Shown here piece by piece: positions 17,092 through 29,717 of a DNA stretch of 64,000 nt (positions are counted from its first letter, which is position 1; every line of letters begins with the position of its first letter). The stretch lies in contig CAWIZC010000032.1 of NCBI GenBank assembly GCA_963840445.1, positions 310,001 through 374,000 of the forward strand, written 5' to 3'. The position numbers and the translations under genes are program-made. The notes beneath the pieces are model-generated. The model saw only the letters and a list, made by a program, of their open reading frames with translations, searched no databases and was not told where the DNA came from. Origin of the DNA: AWTP1-13 sp963840445 (GTDB taxonomy: Bacteria > Pseudomonadota > Alphaproteobacteria > Rhizobiales > Hyphomicrobiaceae).

Positions 17092-17841
17092 TCAAACGAC
17101 GGCGTCCAGGCCGATGCGACCGAAGCCCGGCAACTTCAGAGCCGGACGGCGGATGTCGATGCCCACCACGAGGCCCAGCACATTGACTTCGATGCCTTCA
17201 ACCCAACCGACCGAAAGCCCGAGCAGGCCATCCACGGATAGCTGCACGCCGGTGGCGCTCGGCGTCCGCCCGGCATAGAAGGTCTGATCGCGCCAATCCT
17301 TGCCGATCGCCGTCGGCGGCAGGGCAATGCGCGATTCCGGAATGGCCGCCAATACGTAGGCGACGAACGAGTTGGAGTTGGGACCCGGCCACACCGAATA
17401 GCCGCCGGTGCGATTGTGGGGATAGCGCTCTACCGCTGCCTTGATCTTGGGGATTAGCGCCTCCGCTGCGGCTCCCTCGACCGATCCGACCAGCGTCGGC
17501 CGGTGGCCGTACCAGCGCGCATCCGGCGCCCAGTTGTCGATCTTGACCGGGCGTCCCCAGGCCACCTTGTCGTAGCGGGTGTAGCTGCCCGCGCCCCGCT
17601 CCTTGATCACCACCCAGCTGTGGTGGGCGAAGATGCCTTTCCAGCGCCCGGTGCGTGCGGCGTAGACGTGCACGATGGCGTCAGGCTTGGCATTGGCGGG
17701 CGGCAGCAGCCGGGCGCTCGACCAATCAGCGCGGCCCCAGGCCACCGCCGTATCGTTCGAAAGCCACCAGATGGCATGCAAAGCCAGCGGGGTCAGGAAG
17801 AGAGCGACGAAGCCGAGCAGGCTGAAGCGAATGAGGTGCAT
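17092..17841 (-). CDS. DUF3750-domain membrane-anchored protein
   Basis: A 249-residue protein of unknown function. One N-terminal hydrophobic segment (about residues 5-27) is probably an uncleaved anchor or signal; the rest (VHVYAARTGRWKGIFAHHSWVVIKE, YPHNRTGGYSVWPGPNSNSFVAYVLA) matches the DUF3750 family, whose conserved His, Ser and Asn residues hint at a hydrolase-like fold, though no activity is established. The glnD-DUF3750-murJ order is conserved in Hyphomicrobiales. Confidence 0.85.
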   Translation of the reverse strand: MHLIRFSLLGFVALFLTPLALHAIWWLSNDTAVAWGRADWSSARLLPPANAKPDAIVHVYAARTGRWKGIFAHHSWVVIKERGAGSYTRYDKVAWGRPVKIDNWAPDARWYGHRPTLVGSVEGAAAEALIPKIKAAVERYPHNRTGGYSVWPGPNSNSFVAYVLAAIPESRIALPPTAIGKDWRDQTFYAGRTPSATGVQLSVDGLLGLSVGWVEGIEVNVLGLVVGIDIRRPALKLPGFGRIGLDAVV

Positions 17842-17899
17842 GGCCTAGGAGTTGGGGAGCGATTGCGCCGGGATCATGGCTGCGCCCGCGCAGCGGCGC

Positions 17900-20675
17900 C
17901 TAGCGCGCTTCGGCCATCCAGTCGGCTCCCAGCAATTCCAGCAGGCGCTCGCGGATGGCCTTCTGGCGCTGCGGGCTGACGATTTTTTTATCAGTCAGAT
18001 CAGTTACATAGAACACGTCGACGGCTCGTTCGCCGAACGTCGTGATGTGCGCGGAGGTGATGTCGAGATTGAGATCTGAGAGCGCATTGGTCAGCTCATA
18101 CAGAAGACCTGGACGATCGAGGCCCGCCACTTCGATCACTGTGAACTGATGCGAAAGCGCGTTGTCGATCAGAACTTCGGGAGCGACTGTGAACGCGCTC
18201 AGCGCCCCCGCCCGCTCGCGCCGCCTGGCCATCAGCGCACCGAGCCTGATCTCGCCCTTCAGCAGCCGCTCGATGGTCTCGGCAATGCGTCCGGCGCGAC
18301 GCAGCTCGTCCTCGTCCTGGTCGAACTCGCGAGCGAGCAGGAATGTGTCGAGCGCAAAGCCATCGCGTGTCGTCGAGATGTGCGCGCCCGAGATGTTGGC
18401 CCCGGACGCGGCGCACGCGCCAGCGAACAGGGCGAGCAGCCGCGGATGGTTGGGCGCGAACAGCGTCAGCTCGGTGATGGCCGTAAACGCATCGGTCTTG
18501 AAGTCGCTGGCAAGCTTGCGCCCGGCGCGCTCGGCGCTGCGGATGAGCGCGGCATGCTCTACGGCCTTACCGGTCTCGGTCTTGAGCCAGTAGTCGGGAT
18601 AGTGCCGATCGATGTAGGCGCTGGCCTCCTCCTCGGGCCAACCGACAGCTTGCCGGAACGCTTCCTGAGCCGCGGCGACCCGGTCGCGCGAGGCGAGCTG
18701 CGTGTGGCCACCGGCCAGCACCGGCTCGACCTCGTAGTAGAGGCCGCGCAGCAGCTGGCCCTTCCAGCCGTTCCACGTGGTGGGCCCGACCGCGCGAATG
18801 TCGGCGATGGTCAGAACCAGCAACAACTTCAGACGCTCCGGGCTCTGCACAATGTTGGCGAAGTCACGGATGGTCTTGGGGTCGCCGATGTCGCGGCTGA
18901 AGGCAAACGAGCTCATGGTGAGATGCTGCTCGATCAGCCAGGCGACCGTGTCGGTCTCGGCCGGGCTCATGCCGAAACGTGGACACAGCTCGCGGGCGAT
19001 ACGCGCGCCCTCGATGGAATGGTCCTCGGGGCGGCCCTTGGCGATGTCGTGCAGGAACGCAGCCACGTAGAGGGCGCGGCGGTTCTGGATGGTCGAGAAG
19101 ATCTTGGTGGCCAGCGGATGCGGCTCGGCGGCGACGCCGCGCTCGATGTCGGACAGCACGCCGACGGTGCGGATCAGATGCTCGTCCACCGTGTAGTGGT
19201 GGTACATGTTGAACTGCATCATCGACACGACCTTGCCGAAGTCGGGAATGAAGCGGCCGAGCACGCCGGCTTCGTTCATGCGGCGCAGCGTCGGCTCCGG
19301 GTTCACCTCCGAGCAGAGGATCTCGAGGAAGATGCGATTGGCCTCCGGATCACGCCGCAGCCGGTCGTCGATCAGGCGCAGGGACCGGCGCAGCAGCCGG
19401 ATGGCGGCTGGATGAAAGAAAGCGCTGGTGCGCTCGGCCTGGGCGAAGAAGCGGATCAGGTTGACCGGGTCGCGCTTGAAGGCGTCGGCGTCGGCAACGT
19501 TCAGGCGGCCGTTGTCGATGCGAAAGTCGCTGGTTGTGCGGATGTGGCGCCGCGTACGCCAGCTCAGCGGGTTGAAGTATTGCGTGAAGCCCGGCGAGGC
19601 CTTGACCTGCTCGATCTCGAGTGCCGAGCACAGGATGGTGGTGAGGTCGCCCACCTCCTTGGCCACCAGGAAGTAGTGCTTCATGAAGCGTTCGACGGAG
19701 CGCAGGCCGCCGCGCTCGACATAGCCCAGGCGATCGGCCATGGCGGGCTGGACGTCGAAGGTCAGCCGCTCCTCCGCCCGTCCGCACAGGAAGTGCAGAT
19801 GGCAGCGCACCGTCCACAGGAAATCCTCGCACCGGCGGAAGGTGTGGCGCTCCTCCGGCGTGAAGATCGTCGAGCCCTCCGGCTCGTCCACCGTCAGTCC
19901 CTTGCCATCGAGATACTTGGCCAGCCAGTGCAACGTGTGCAGGTCGCGCAGACCGCCCTTGCCCTCCTTGATGTTGGGCTCGACCCGATAGCGCGACTCG
20001 CCGGCCCGCTCGTGGCGCACATCGCGCTCGGCGAGCTTGGCCTCCACGAAGGCGCGCGCCGTGCCTTGCACCACCTCGCTGTGGAAGCGCCGCGTCAGCT
20101 CGTCATACAGCCCCTCGTCGCCGAGGATCATGCGCGCATCCAGCAGCGTGGTGCGGATGGTCATGTCCGCCCGTGACAGCTTGATGCATTGGTCGACCGT
20201 GCGCGTCGCGTGGCCGACCTTCAAGCCGAGATCCCACAGCAACAGCAGCATGTACTCGATCACGCTCTCGCCCCAGGGCGTCTGCTTGTAGGGCAGCAGG
20301 AACAAGAGATCGATGTCGGAATAGGGCGCGAGCAGGCCGCGGCCGTAGCCGCCGGTGGCGATGATCGCCATGCGCTCGGCGTCGGACGGGTTGGTGGCGC
20401 GATAGACGTGGGCGACCGTGTAGTCGTAGACGAGGCGGATCAACTCGTCCTGGAACTCGGCGAGCCCCTCGGCGCAGCGCCGACCATTCCCATCGCTGAC
20501 GAGCTGGCGGCTTGGCCCCGGCGCGCGCGGTCTTGAGCAAAGCTTTCAGCTGATCGAGCAGAGCCGGCCGGGCGGCCGTCGCCGCCCTGTTCTGGGCCTC
20601 GAAGATCTGCGTCAGCTCGCGGCGCATTTCGCGCGCGTCGAAATAGGGGGCCTGACTGATGATGGTCTTGTCCAT
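17900..20675 (-). CDS. glnD: Bifunctional PII uridylyltransferase GlnD (apparent frameshift near the N-terminus)
   Basis: GlnD senses glutamine and uridylylates or deuridylylates PII proteins. It contains the nucleotidyltransferase motif GGYGRGLLAPYSDIDLLFL, the HD domain FLHDIAKGRPEDHS, and two C-terminal ACT domains (ITELTLFAPNHPRLLALFAGA; FTVIEVAGLDRPGLLYEL). The N-terminal 55 residues (MDKTIISQAPYFDAREMRREL) lie in another frame from the rest: the frame must shift near 20516-20530, in a GC-repeat and G4 stretch, to reach QLVSDGNGRRCAEGLAEFQDELIR. The span of 2776 bp is 3n+1, fitting one inserted base. The total of about 924 residues is normal for the family. It is followed by DUF3750 and preceded by mutS. 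Confidence 0.93.
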
Positions 20676-20741
20676 CGCTCGACAGAGTTTCCGATCAGCG
20701 CCGACGGGTCGGCCAGCGGGCCTCTTGTAGCATGCGCGGCC

Positions 20742-23543
20742 TCAGGTGCGACCCTTGGCCAGGAGGCCTTTCAGGCGATACAGGGCCTCCAGCGCGACCT
20801 TGGGAGACATCTCATCGGGGTGCATCTCGGCCAGCGCCTGCTCCAGGGCCGAGGCTTCCGGAGGGGAGACTGCGGCCGGCCGGCTGGCAAACAGCGGCAG
20901 GTCGCCGAGCAGGGCCTCGCCGTCGGGGGCCTTGCGGTCGGCCTTCTCCAGCAGCTCCAGCACCGCGGCCGCCCGCTTGGTCACCGCCTTCGGTAAACCG
21001 GCCAGCTTCGCCACCTGGATGCCGTAACTTCGGTCCGCCGCACCCGGCTTGACCTTGTGCAGGAAGACGATCTCGTCCTTCCACTCGCGCACATCCATAG
21101 TGACGTTGGCGACATCGGCGAGCCGGCCGGCCAGCACCGTCAGCTCATGGTAGTGGGTGGCAAACAGCGCACGGCAGCGGTTGACCTCGTGCAGGTATTC
21201 GACCACCGCCCAGGCGATCGACAGGCCGTCGAAGGTGGCGGTGCCGCGGCCGATCTCGTCGAGGATGACAAGCGAGCGCTCGGTGGCCTGATTGAGGATG
21301 CCGGCGGTCTCCACCATCTCGACCATGAAGGTCGAGCGGCCGCGCGCCAGATCGTCGGCGGCACCGACGCGCGAGAACAGGCGATCGATGACGCCGATGT
21401 GCGCCGAGCGCGCCGGTACGAACGAGCCCATCTGGGCGAGCACGGCGATCAGCGCGTTCTGGCGCAGAAAGGTCGACTTGCCGGCCATGTTTGGACCCGT
21501 CACCAGCCAGACGCGGGCCTCCGTCACCTCGTCGAAGCCCGCCGGCATGTCGGCGCGCGGCGTAACCAGCACGCAATCGTTCTCGATGAACGCACCGGCC
21601 GTGGCGGCCCTCAGCGCCTGCTCCACCACCGGATGGCGCCCGCCGCGGATCTCGAAGGCGCTGCTGTCGTCGAGCATGGGCCGCGTGTAGCCCTGCTCGG
21701 CCGCGAGTTGGGCGAGGCCTGCCTCGCAGTCGAGTTCGGCCAGCGCGCCGGCAAGCTCGCCCAGCTGCTGCTCCTGGGCGGCGATGGCCGCGCTCAGCTC
21801 GGCAAACACCTCCTGCTCGATGGCCAGCGCCTGCTCGGCGGCGGTGACGATGCGGCTCTCGATCTCGATCAGCTCCTCGGTGGTGAAGCGCACCGCGCCG
21901 GCCATGGTCTGGCGGTGGCGGAAGGTCTGCGCCAGGGGATCGCTCAGCAGCGGCTTGGCGGCGCCGGCCGGCACCTCGACGTAGAAGCCCAGGATGTTGT
22001 TGTGGCGCACCTTGAGCGACTTGATGCCGGTCGCCTCGAGATAGCGGGCTTCCAGCGAGGCCATCACCTTGCGGCTGTCGTCGCGCAGCCCGCGCGCCTC
22101 GTCGAGGTCGGCTCGATAACCGACCCTGACGAATCCACCGTCGCGACGCAATAGCGGCGGCTCGTCGATCAGCGCTCGCCTCAGCATCGCCTCCAGGTCG
22201 GCCGCGCAGGCCGCCAGGCGAGTTGCGACATGGCCCAGAGCCTCCGGCAGGCCCATGCCGCCGGTGGCCTCTGTCAGCAGCCGGACGCAGCCCCCCGCCG
22301 CGCGCAGTCCAGCGCTGACTGCCGCCAGGTCGCGCGGGCCGCCGCGCTGCAAGGAAAGCCGCGACATGGCGCGGGCGATATCCGGCGCCTCCCTTAGCAA
22401 CCCGCGCACATCGTCACGCAGCAACTCGTGCTTCAGCAGAAAGCCCACCGCATCGAGGCGGGCAGCAATCGCCCCCGGCTCACGCAGCGGGCTGGCGAGG
22501 CGGGCCGCAAGCTCGCGCGCTCCCGCCCCCGTAACCGTGCGGTCGATGACGCCGAGCAGGCTCGTCTGCCGCTCGCCCGACAGCGAGCGCAACAGCTCCA
22601 GGCTGGCACGCGTCGGCGCGTCGATGACGAGGCGGTTGGATGGCCCTGTCCGGCGCGGAGCGCGCAGGCAGGGGCGCTTGCCGATCTGCGTCAACTCCAC
22701 GTACTTCAAAAGTGCCCCGACGGCCGCCAGCTCCGGACGCGAGAAGGCGCCGAACGCGGCCAGATCGCCGACCTGCAATTGCGCTTTGAGAAGACGCTCG
22801 CCGGCCATGCTGTCGAACGAGGCCGCCGCTACCGGAGTGGCCGCCGCGCCGGCGATCTTCACCCACTTGGCGATATCAGCATCGGCCAGCAACGCATCGC
22901 TGGCGATCACCTCTCCGGGCGACAGGCGCACGATCTCCCCCGGGAAATCGAGGGCCGGCACCTCGCTCACCTCGAACTCGCCGGTCGAGATGTCGAGGGA
23001 GGCGAGGGCCATCGGCGCCTGGTTGCCGCCCTTCGCCACCTTGAAGACCGCAGTCAGATAGTTGCGCGCCTTGGCGTCGAGAAGGCTCTCTTCTGTCAGC
23101 GTGCCGGGTGTGACGAGACGCACGACGTCGCGGCGGACCACTGCCTTCGACCCGCGTTTCCTGGCCTCCGCCGGGTCCTCCATCTGCTCGCACACGGCCA
23201 CCCGGAAGCCCTGCCGGATCAGCCGCTGCAGATACTCGTCGGCGCGATGGATCGGCACGCCGCACATGGGGATGTCCTCGCCCAGATGCTTGCCGCGCTT
23301 GGTCAGCACGATGCCGAGCGCCTGCGCAGCAGCCACCGCATCCTGGAAGAACAGCTCGTAGAAGTCGCCCATCCGGTAGAACAGCAGGCAATCCGGGTTG
23401 GCCGCCTTGATCTCGAGAAACTGCGCCATCGACGGCGTTACGCCCGCTGGCGGCTTGTCGGTCTCCACGGATGTGGAAACGCCGACAGCAGCCGGCTCCC
23501 CAGCCGCTCCTTTCACGCCGCGCTTGTTGCTGTCACGCTGCAT
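20742..23543 (-). CDS. mutS: DNA mismatch repair protein MutS
   Basis: MutS recognises mismatches and starts repair with MutL. The 933 residues carry the mismatch-recognition segment FYRMGDFYELF (F-x-E motif), connector and lever regions, and the ABC-type ATPase with Walker A GPNMAGKSTFLRQ, Walker B LVILDEIGRGTATFDG and the conserved ATHYHELT. The ATG at 23543 (MQRDSNKRG) gives a 36-residue variable tail before MAQFLEIKA; the open frame continues further without support. It is divergent from maeB and directly upstream of glnD. Confidence 0.96.
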   Translation of the reverse strand: MQRDSNKRGVKGAAGEPAAVGVSTSVETDKPPAGVTPSMAQFLEIKAANPDCLLFYRMGDFYELFFQDAVAAAQALGIVLTKRGKHLGEDIPMCGVPIHRADEYLQRLIRQGFRVAVCEQMEDPAEARKRGSKAVVRRDVVRLVTPGTLTEESLLDAKARNYLTAVFKVAKGGNQAPMALASLDISTGEFEVSEVPALDFPGEIVRLSPGEVIASDALLADADIAKWVKIAGAAATPVAAASFDSMAGERLLKAQLQVGDLAAFGAFSRPELAAVGALLKYVELTQIGKRPCLRAPRRTGPSNRLVIDAPTRASLELLRSLSGERQTSLLGVIDRTVTGAGARELAARLASPLREPGAIAARLDAVGFLLKHELLRDDVRGLLREAPDIARAMSRLSLQRGGPRDLAAVSAGLRAAGGCVRLLTEATGGMGLPEALGHVATRLAACAADLEAMLRRALIDEPPLLRRDGGFVRVGYRADLDEARGLRDDSRKVMASLEARYLEATGIKSLKVRHNNILGFYVEVPAGAAKPLLSDPLAQTFRHRQTMAGAVRFTTEELIEIESRIVTAAEQALAIEQEVFAELSAAIAAQEQQLGELAGALAELDCEAGLAQLAAEQGYTRPMLDDSSAFEIRGGRHPVVEQALRAATAGAFIENDCVLVTPRADMPAGFDEVTEARVWLVTGPNMAGKSTFLRQNALIAVLAQMGSFVPARSAHIGVIDRLFSRVGAADDLARGRSTFMVEMVETAGILNQATERSLVILDEIGRGTATFDGLSIAWAVVEYLHEVNRCRALFATHYHELTVLAGRLADVANVTMDVREWKDEIVFLHKVKPGAADRSYGIQVAKLAGLPKAVTKRAAAVLELLEKADRKAPDGEALLGDLPLFASRPAAVSPPEASALEQALAEMHPDEMSPKVALEALYRLKGLLAKGRT

Positions 23544-23721
23544 TGCACCCCTTCGCGCTGATGCGCGTAGCCATACCCGGTTCGCCCGCGCCAGGAAACC
23601 GCGGCGGCCGTCCTGGTGTGTCGTATGCCAGCAGTGCGCAGTTGTGCAGCCCCGCACCGGGCTCTATCGTTGCCGTTCCTTCCTCATCCCCAGCAAGAAA
23701 CGACGCATCCCGGAAACGCCC

Positions 23722-25992
<2,271 letters not shown>

Positions 25993-26050
25993 TCGGCCCG
26001 TCTCCTAGGTTCGCCAAGCCATGCTGTAGGCGTACCGGGCGAGGGCATGG

Positions 26051-26512
26051 TCATCCTCCACGCATGCCTCCCGTCTGGCGCAGCGCCTCGCCCAGCACCA
26101 TTGCCGCCGCGACGGCGACGTTGAGCGAACGCAGCCCGGCCCGGATCGGGATGCGCACGCTGGCATCGGCAGTTGCGTGCACAGCCTGCGGCACTCCAGC
26201 GCTCTCCCGGCCGACCAGCAGCGTATCCATCTGTACAAAGGCAAAATCGGTATAGACTGCAGCGGCGCGCGTGGTGAGCAGCACCAGCCGCGAGCCGCGC
26301 TCGCGGCGGCGCGCCTCGAAGGCGGTAAAACTCTGATGCTGCTCGATCTCCACGTGCGCCAGGTAGTCCAGGCCGGCCCGCCGCAGCGCCCGGTCGGTCA
26401 TGTCGAAGCCGGTCGGTTGGATGACGTCCACGGCCACGCCGAGGCAGGCCGCCAGCCGCAGGATCGTACCCGCATTCTGCGGAATATCCGGCTCATATAA
26501 TGCGAGGCGCAT
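26051..26512 (-). CDS. trmL: tRNA (cytidine/uridine-2'-O-)-methyltransferase TrmL
   Basis: TrmL, a SPOUT-fold enzyme, 2'-O-methylates the wobble base 34 of some tRNA-Leu isoacceptors. The product of 153 residues has MRLALYEPDIPQNAGTILRLAACLG, LVGRESAGVPQAVHA and the knot signature RIPIRAGLRSLNVAVAAAMVLGEALRQ. The ATG at 26512 matches the family start; one at 26530 adds 6 residues. It stands back-to-back with the petABC operon, an arrangement seen across Hyphomicrobiales. Confidence 0.93.
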   Translation of the reverse strand: MRLALYEPDIPQNAGTILRLAACLGVAVDVIQPTGFDMTDRALRRAGLDYLAHVEIEQHQSFTAFEARRRERGSRLVLLTTRAAAVYTDFAFVQMDTLLVGRESAGVPQAVHATADASVRIPIRAGLRSLNVAVAAAMVLGEALRQTGGMRGG

Positions 26513-26849
26513 GCTCAGGTTTTCCACCATTGAGATCCGTCCGCGACGGAAGCGAAAACGTGCAGCTCACATGCGCCAAATTGCCCTCGCATTGCCCGCC
26601 CGACGGTCTTGTGTACAGCTTAGAACAATGCAAAAAGACCACGCGTCAATACGTCCTGTTGGGGAAGGCGGGGCTGATCATCGACAATTCTGCAAGAGCC
26701 TCGAAGTGCAGCCCTGGGGGTGCACGGGGCGCCTCGCCAACGGGGTCCGGCCAGCCGGACGTCCGTGTCTTTCTGTGCCCTGACGGCGCGCAATCCTGTC
26801 GCGAGCCTTCGGTGAGCAAATTCAGCTAGAGTCTCTAAGGGAGGCATCC
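26513..26849. other. Intergenic region between divergent trmL and petA
   Basis: A 337-bp stretch without a gene. It must carry the start signals of trmL and of the cytochrome bc1 operon. No convincing promoter stood out (TTGCCC, 16 nt, TACAGC on the plus strand near 26596-26623 is the best and is weak). The only clear signal is the petA ribosome binding site, AGGGAGG at 26837-26843. No RNA gene or repeat was recognised. Confidence 0.5.
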
Positions 26850-27425
26850 TTGGCGTCGCACACCGCAGAAAACCCCCACCGGCGCGACTTCATCGTGATC
26901 GCCGCGCAGGCCTTTGCCGGGGTTGGCGCCGCATTGGCATTGTGGCCGTTCATCCAACAGATGAACCCGGACGCCTCCACGCAGGCCGCTGCCTCGTTGG
27001 AGGTAGACCTTAGCCCCGTCAAGGAAGGCCAGGCCATTACCGTGCTGTGGCGCGGCAAGCCGGTGTTCGTACGCAACCGCACCAAGGAGGAGATCGCGAC
27101 GGCGGTGGAGGTCAAGATCGCGGACTTGGTCGACCCCAGCGCCCGCAACGACGATCTGCCCGAGCGGACGCCCGCCACCGACCTCAACCGCACCAAGAAG
27201 GGGCATGAGAACTGGATCGTGCTGGTCGGCATTTGCACGCATCTGGGCTGCATCCCCAAGGGCCAGTCGATCGGCGATGCCAGGGGCGACTTCGGTGGAT
27301 GGCTCTGCCCCTGCCACGGCTCGCACTACGACACCGCGGGCCGCATTCGTAAGGGACCTGCACCGCGCAACCTCGAGGTGCCGCCCTACGACTTCGTCTC
27401 CGACAGCAAAATCAAGATCGGCTGA
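26850..27425 (+). CDS. petA: Ubiquinol-cytochrome c reductase iron-sulfur (Rieske) subunit
   Basis: Rieske protein of the bc1 complex, carrying electrons from ubiquinol to cytochrome c1. The 191 residues have an N-terminal twin-Arg-containing anchor (HRRDFIVIAAQAFAGVGAALALWPF) and both cluster-binding loops, CTHLGC and CPCHGSHYD, with all Cys and His ligands. The start is a TTG, supported by AGGGAGG 6 nt upstream. The signal is a Tat-type anchor, as in other Rieske proteins. First gene of petABC; petB follows after 11 nt. Confidence 0.96.
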   Translation: MASHTAENPHRRDFIVIAAQAFAGVGAALALWPFIQQMNPDASTQAAASLEVDLSPVKEGQAITVLWRGKPVFVRNRTKEEIATAVEVKIADLVDPSARNDDLPERTPATDLNRTKKGHENWIVLVGICTHLGCIPKGQSIGDARGDFGGWLCPCHGSHYDTAGRIRKGPAPRNLEVPPYDFVSDSKIKIG

Positions 27426-27436
27426 GGTTTCCCAAG

Positions 27437-28690
27437 ATGGCCAGCCACGAATCCACGTATCAGCCGTCGACCCGCTTCGAAAAATGGCTCGACGCCCGGC
27501 TGCCCGTGATGCGCATGATGCATGCGCAGTTCGTCGACTTCCCGACGCCGCGCAACATCAACTACCTGTGGACTGCGGGCGCGCTGCTGACCTTCTGCCT
27601 CGCTGTGCAGATCCTGACTGGCGTCGTGCTGGCGATGCATTATGCGCCGACCGCCGCCGACGCCTTCAACAGCGTCGAGCACATCCGCCGCGACGTCAAC
27701 TTCGGCTGGCTGATCCGCAATATCCACGCGGTCGGCGCCTCCATGTTCTTCTTCGCCGTCTACATCCACATTGGCCGTGGCCTGTACTATGGCTCCTACA
27801 AGGCGCCGCGCGAGGTGCTGTGGATCATCGGCGTCGTCATCTTCCTGCTGATGATGGCCACCGCCTTCATGGGCTACTCGCTTCCCTGGGGGCAGATGAG
27901 CTTCTGGGCGGTGACGGTCATCACCAATCTGTTCTCCTCGCTGGACTCGGTCATCCCGGGTCTCGGCACTCGCATCGTGCAGTGGCTGTGGGGCGGCTTC
28001 TCGGTGTCGGGCACGACCTTGACGCGCTTCTTCAGCCTGCACTACCTGCTGCCCTTCGTGATCGTGGGCGCCGTCGTGCTGCACATCTGGGCCCTGCACG
28101 TGGTCGGCCAGAACAACCCGACCGGCCTCGAGATCAAGACGGCCTCCGACAGCGTGCCGATGTCGCCGCATGCAGTCATGAAGGACACGTTCGCCCTCGC
28201 CGTGTTCGTGCTGCTGTTCGCCTGGTTCGTCTTCTACCTTCCCGACTACCTGGGCCACGCCGACAACTATATCGAGGCCAATCCGCTCTCCACGCCGCCG
28301 CACATCGTGCCGGAGTGGTACTTCCTGCCCTACTACGCAATTCTGCGCGCGATCCCCAACAAGCTGCTGGGCGTAATCGCCATGTTCTCCTCGATCATTC
28401 TCTTGTGCTTTGCGCCCTGGCTCGACACCTCGCGCGTGCGCTCGGCCAAGTATCGCCCGGTGTACAAGTGGTTCTTCTGGCTGTTCATCATCAGCGTGAT
28501 CGCGCTGGGGTACCTCGGCTCCAAGCCGCCGGAGGGCACCTACGTGCTGTGGGCCCGCATCTTCACGGCCTACTACTTCATTCATTTCCTGATCGTGATG
28601 CCGATCGTCGGAGTGATGGAGACGCCCACGTCCTTGCCGCGATCCATCGCCGAGTCAGTGCTCGGCAAAGAGCCCAAACCCGGGAGGTAA
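27437..28690 (+). CDS. petB: Cytochrome b of the bc1 complex
   Basis: The membrane subunit with haems bL and bH and both quinone sites. The 417 residues start with the amphipathic MASHESTYQPSTRFEKWLDARLPV and have about eight hydrophobic helices; haem-ligand histidines lie in NIHAVGASMFFFAVYIH and in FSLHYLLPFVIVGAVVLHIWALH, and the Qo motif PEWYFLPYYAILR is intact. The stop codon overlaps the petC ATG by one base (TAATG), so petB and petC are coupled. Confidence 0.97.
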   Translation: MASHESTYQPSTRFEKWLDARLPVMRMMHAQFVDFPTPRNINYLWTAGALLTFCLAVQILTGVVLAMHYAPTAADAFNSVEHIRRDVNFGWLIRNIHAVGASMFFFAVYIHIGRGLYYGSYKAPREVLWIIGVVIFLLMMATAFMGYSLPWGQMSFWAVTVITNLFSSLDSVIPGLGTRIVQWLWGGFSVSGTTLTRFFSLHYLLPFVIVGAVVLHIWALHVVGQNNPTGLEIKTASDSVPMSPHAVMKDTFALAVFVLLFAWFVFYLPDYLGHADNYIEANPLSTPPHIVPEWYFLPYYAILRAIPNKLLGVIAMFSSIILLCFAPWLDTSRVRSAKYRPVYKWFFWLFIISVIALGYLGSKPPEGTYVLWARIFTAYYFIHFLIVMPIVGVMETPTSLPRSIAESVLGKEPKPGR

Positions 28691-29574
28691 TGTCAACCAT
28701 GCACCGCGCCAAAACCGGCTTGGCTGCCCTCCTCCTGTCGGCCACCCTCGTTGGCACCGGCCCGGCCATCGCTGCCGAAACCGAGGCGGAGGGTGGCGGC
28801 CACGCAGCCATCGAACGCCAGAAATGGAGCTTTGGCGGCCTGTTTGGCAAATTCGACGACGCCCAGCTGCAGCGCGGTTTCCGTGTCTACATGGAGGTCT
28901 GCGCGCGCTGCCATGGCATGTCGCGCATCCACTTCCGCAATCTGTCCGAGCCCGGCGGGCCCGGCTTCCCGGAGGCCGCCGTCAAGTCGTTGGCCGCCAC
29001 CTTCCAGTACGACGACACACCCAACGAGCAGGGCAAGATCGGCAAGCGCCCAGGCCTGCTGACCGACCCGCTGCCCTCGCCCTACCGGAACCAGCAGGAA
29101 GCCCGGTACGCTCAGAACGGCGCGCTGCCGCCCGACCTATCGCTCATTGCCAAGGCTCGCGCAGCCGATGCCGACACGCCCTTCTATCGAGTGCCCGGCA
29201 AGATGCTGGCCGACATTGCCAGCGGCTATCAGGAAGGCGGGGCGGACTACGTCTATTCCTATCTCACCGGTTACGCGGATCCGCCGGCCGGCATGAAGAT
29301 GGGTGACTTCATGAACTACAACAAGGTGTTCCCGGGCCACCAGACAGCCATGCCCAATCCGTTCCTGGGCGGCCCCGGTCTCGTCAAGTACGACGACGGC
29401 ACACCGACGACCGTCGACAACTACGCGCGCGACGTGGTGGCGTTCTTGGCCTGGGCCGGCGATCCGAGCCTGGAAGAGCGCAAGCGCATGGGCCTGCTGG
29501 TGATCGGCTACCTGCTAATCACTGCCGTGTTGTTCGGCCTCGCCAAGCGCCGCATCTGGCGCGACATGCACTGA
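28690..29574 (+). CDS. petC: Cytochrome c1 of the bc1 complex
   Basis: Cytochrome c1 carries electrons from the Rieske protein to soluble or membrane cytochrome c. The 294 residues have a signal peptide ending near GPAIAAET, the haem motif CARCHG (about residue 76), the axial Met region with KMGDFMNYNKVFPGHQTAMPNPF, and one C-terminal membrane helix (LLVIGYLLITAVLFGLAKRRIW). ATG at 28690 overlaps the petB stop. The operon ends here; a hairpin-forming repeat lies 25 nt further on. Confidence 0.96.
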   Translation: MSTMHRAKTGLAALLLSATLVGTGPAIAAETEAEGGGHAAIERQKWSFGGLFGKFDDAQLQRGFRVYMEVCARCHGMSRIHFRNLSEPGGPGFPEAAVKSLAATFQYDDTPNEQGKIGKRPGLLTDPLPSPYRNQQEARYAQNGALPPDLSLIAKARAADADTPFYRVPGKMLADIASGYQEGGADYVYSYLTGYADPPAGMKMGDFMNYNKVFPGHQTAMPNPFLGGPGLVKYDDGTPTTVDNYARDVVAFLAWAGDPSLEERKRMGLLVIGYLLITAVLFGLAKRRIWRDMH

Positions 29575-29598
29575 GGCCAGCTGGCCAGCCCACTCGAC

Positions 29599-29698
29599 CC
29601 GTCATCCCCAAAGCCGACGCTGCACGCGGAGGCTATCTGGGATCCTTGCACCTGGTGGCTGGGTCCCGGATCATCGCCGCGCGATGTCCGGGATGACA
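29599..29698. repeat. Palindromic intergenic repeat (GTCATCCC ... GGGATGAC type)
   Basis: The 100-bp unit is bounded by inverted GTCATCCC (29601-29608) and GGGATGAC (29690-29697). Inside it is a strong nested hairpin at 29664-29693 (TCCCGGA/TCCGGGA outside, CATCGC/GCGATG inside). Such GGGATGAC elements are scattered between genes in many Rhizobiales. Here it separates petC from the convergent NIPSNAP gene and may act as a transcription stop or mRNA stabiliser. Confidence 0.6.
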
Positions 29699-29717
29699 GG
29701 CAAGATGGAAAGCAGCC

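Noticed and set aside
18149..20176. A 675-codon plus-strand open frame
   Set aside because: Antisense to glnD, which has all its domains.
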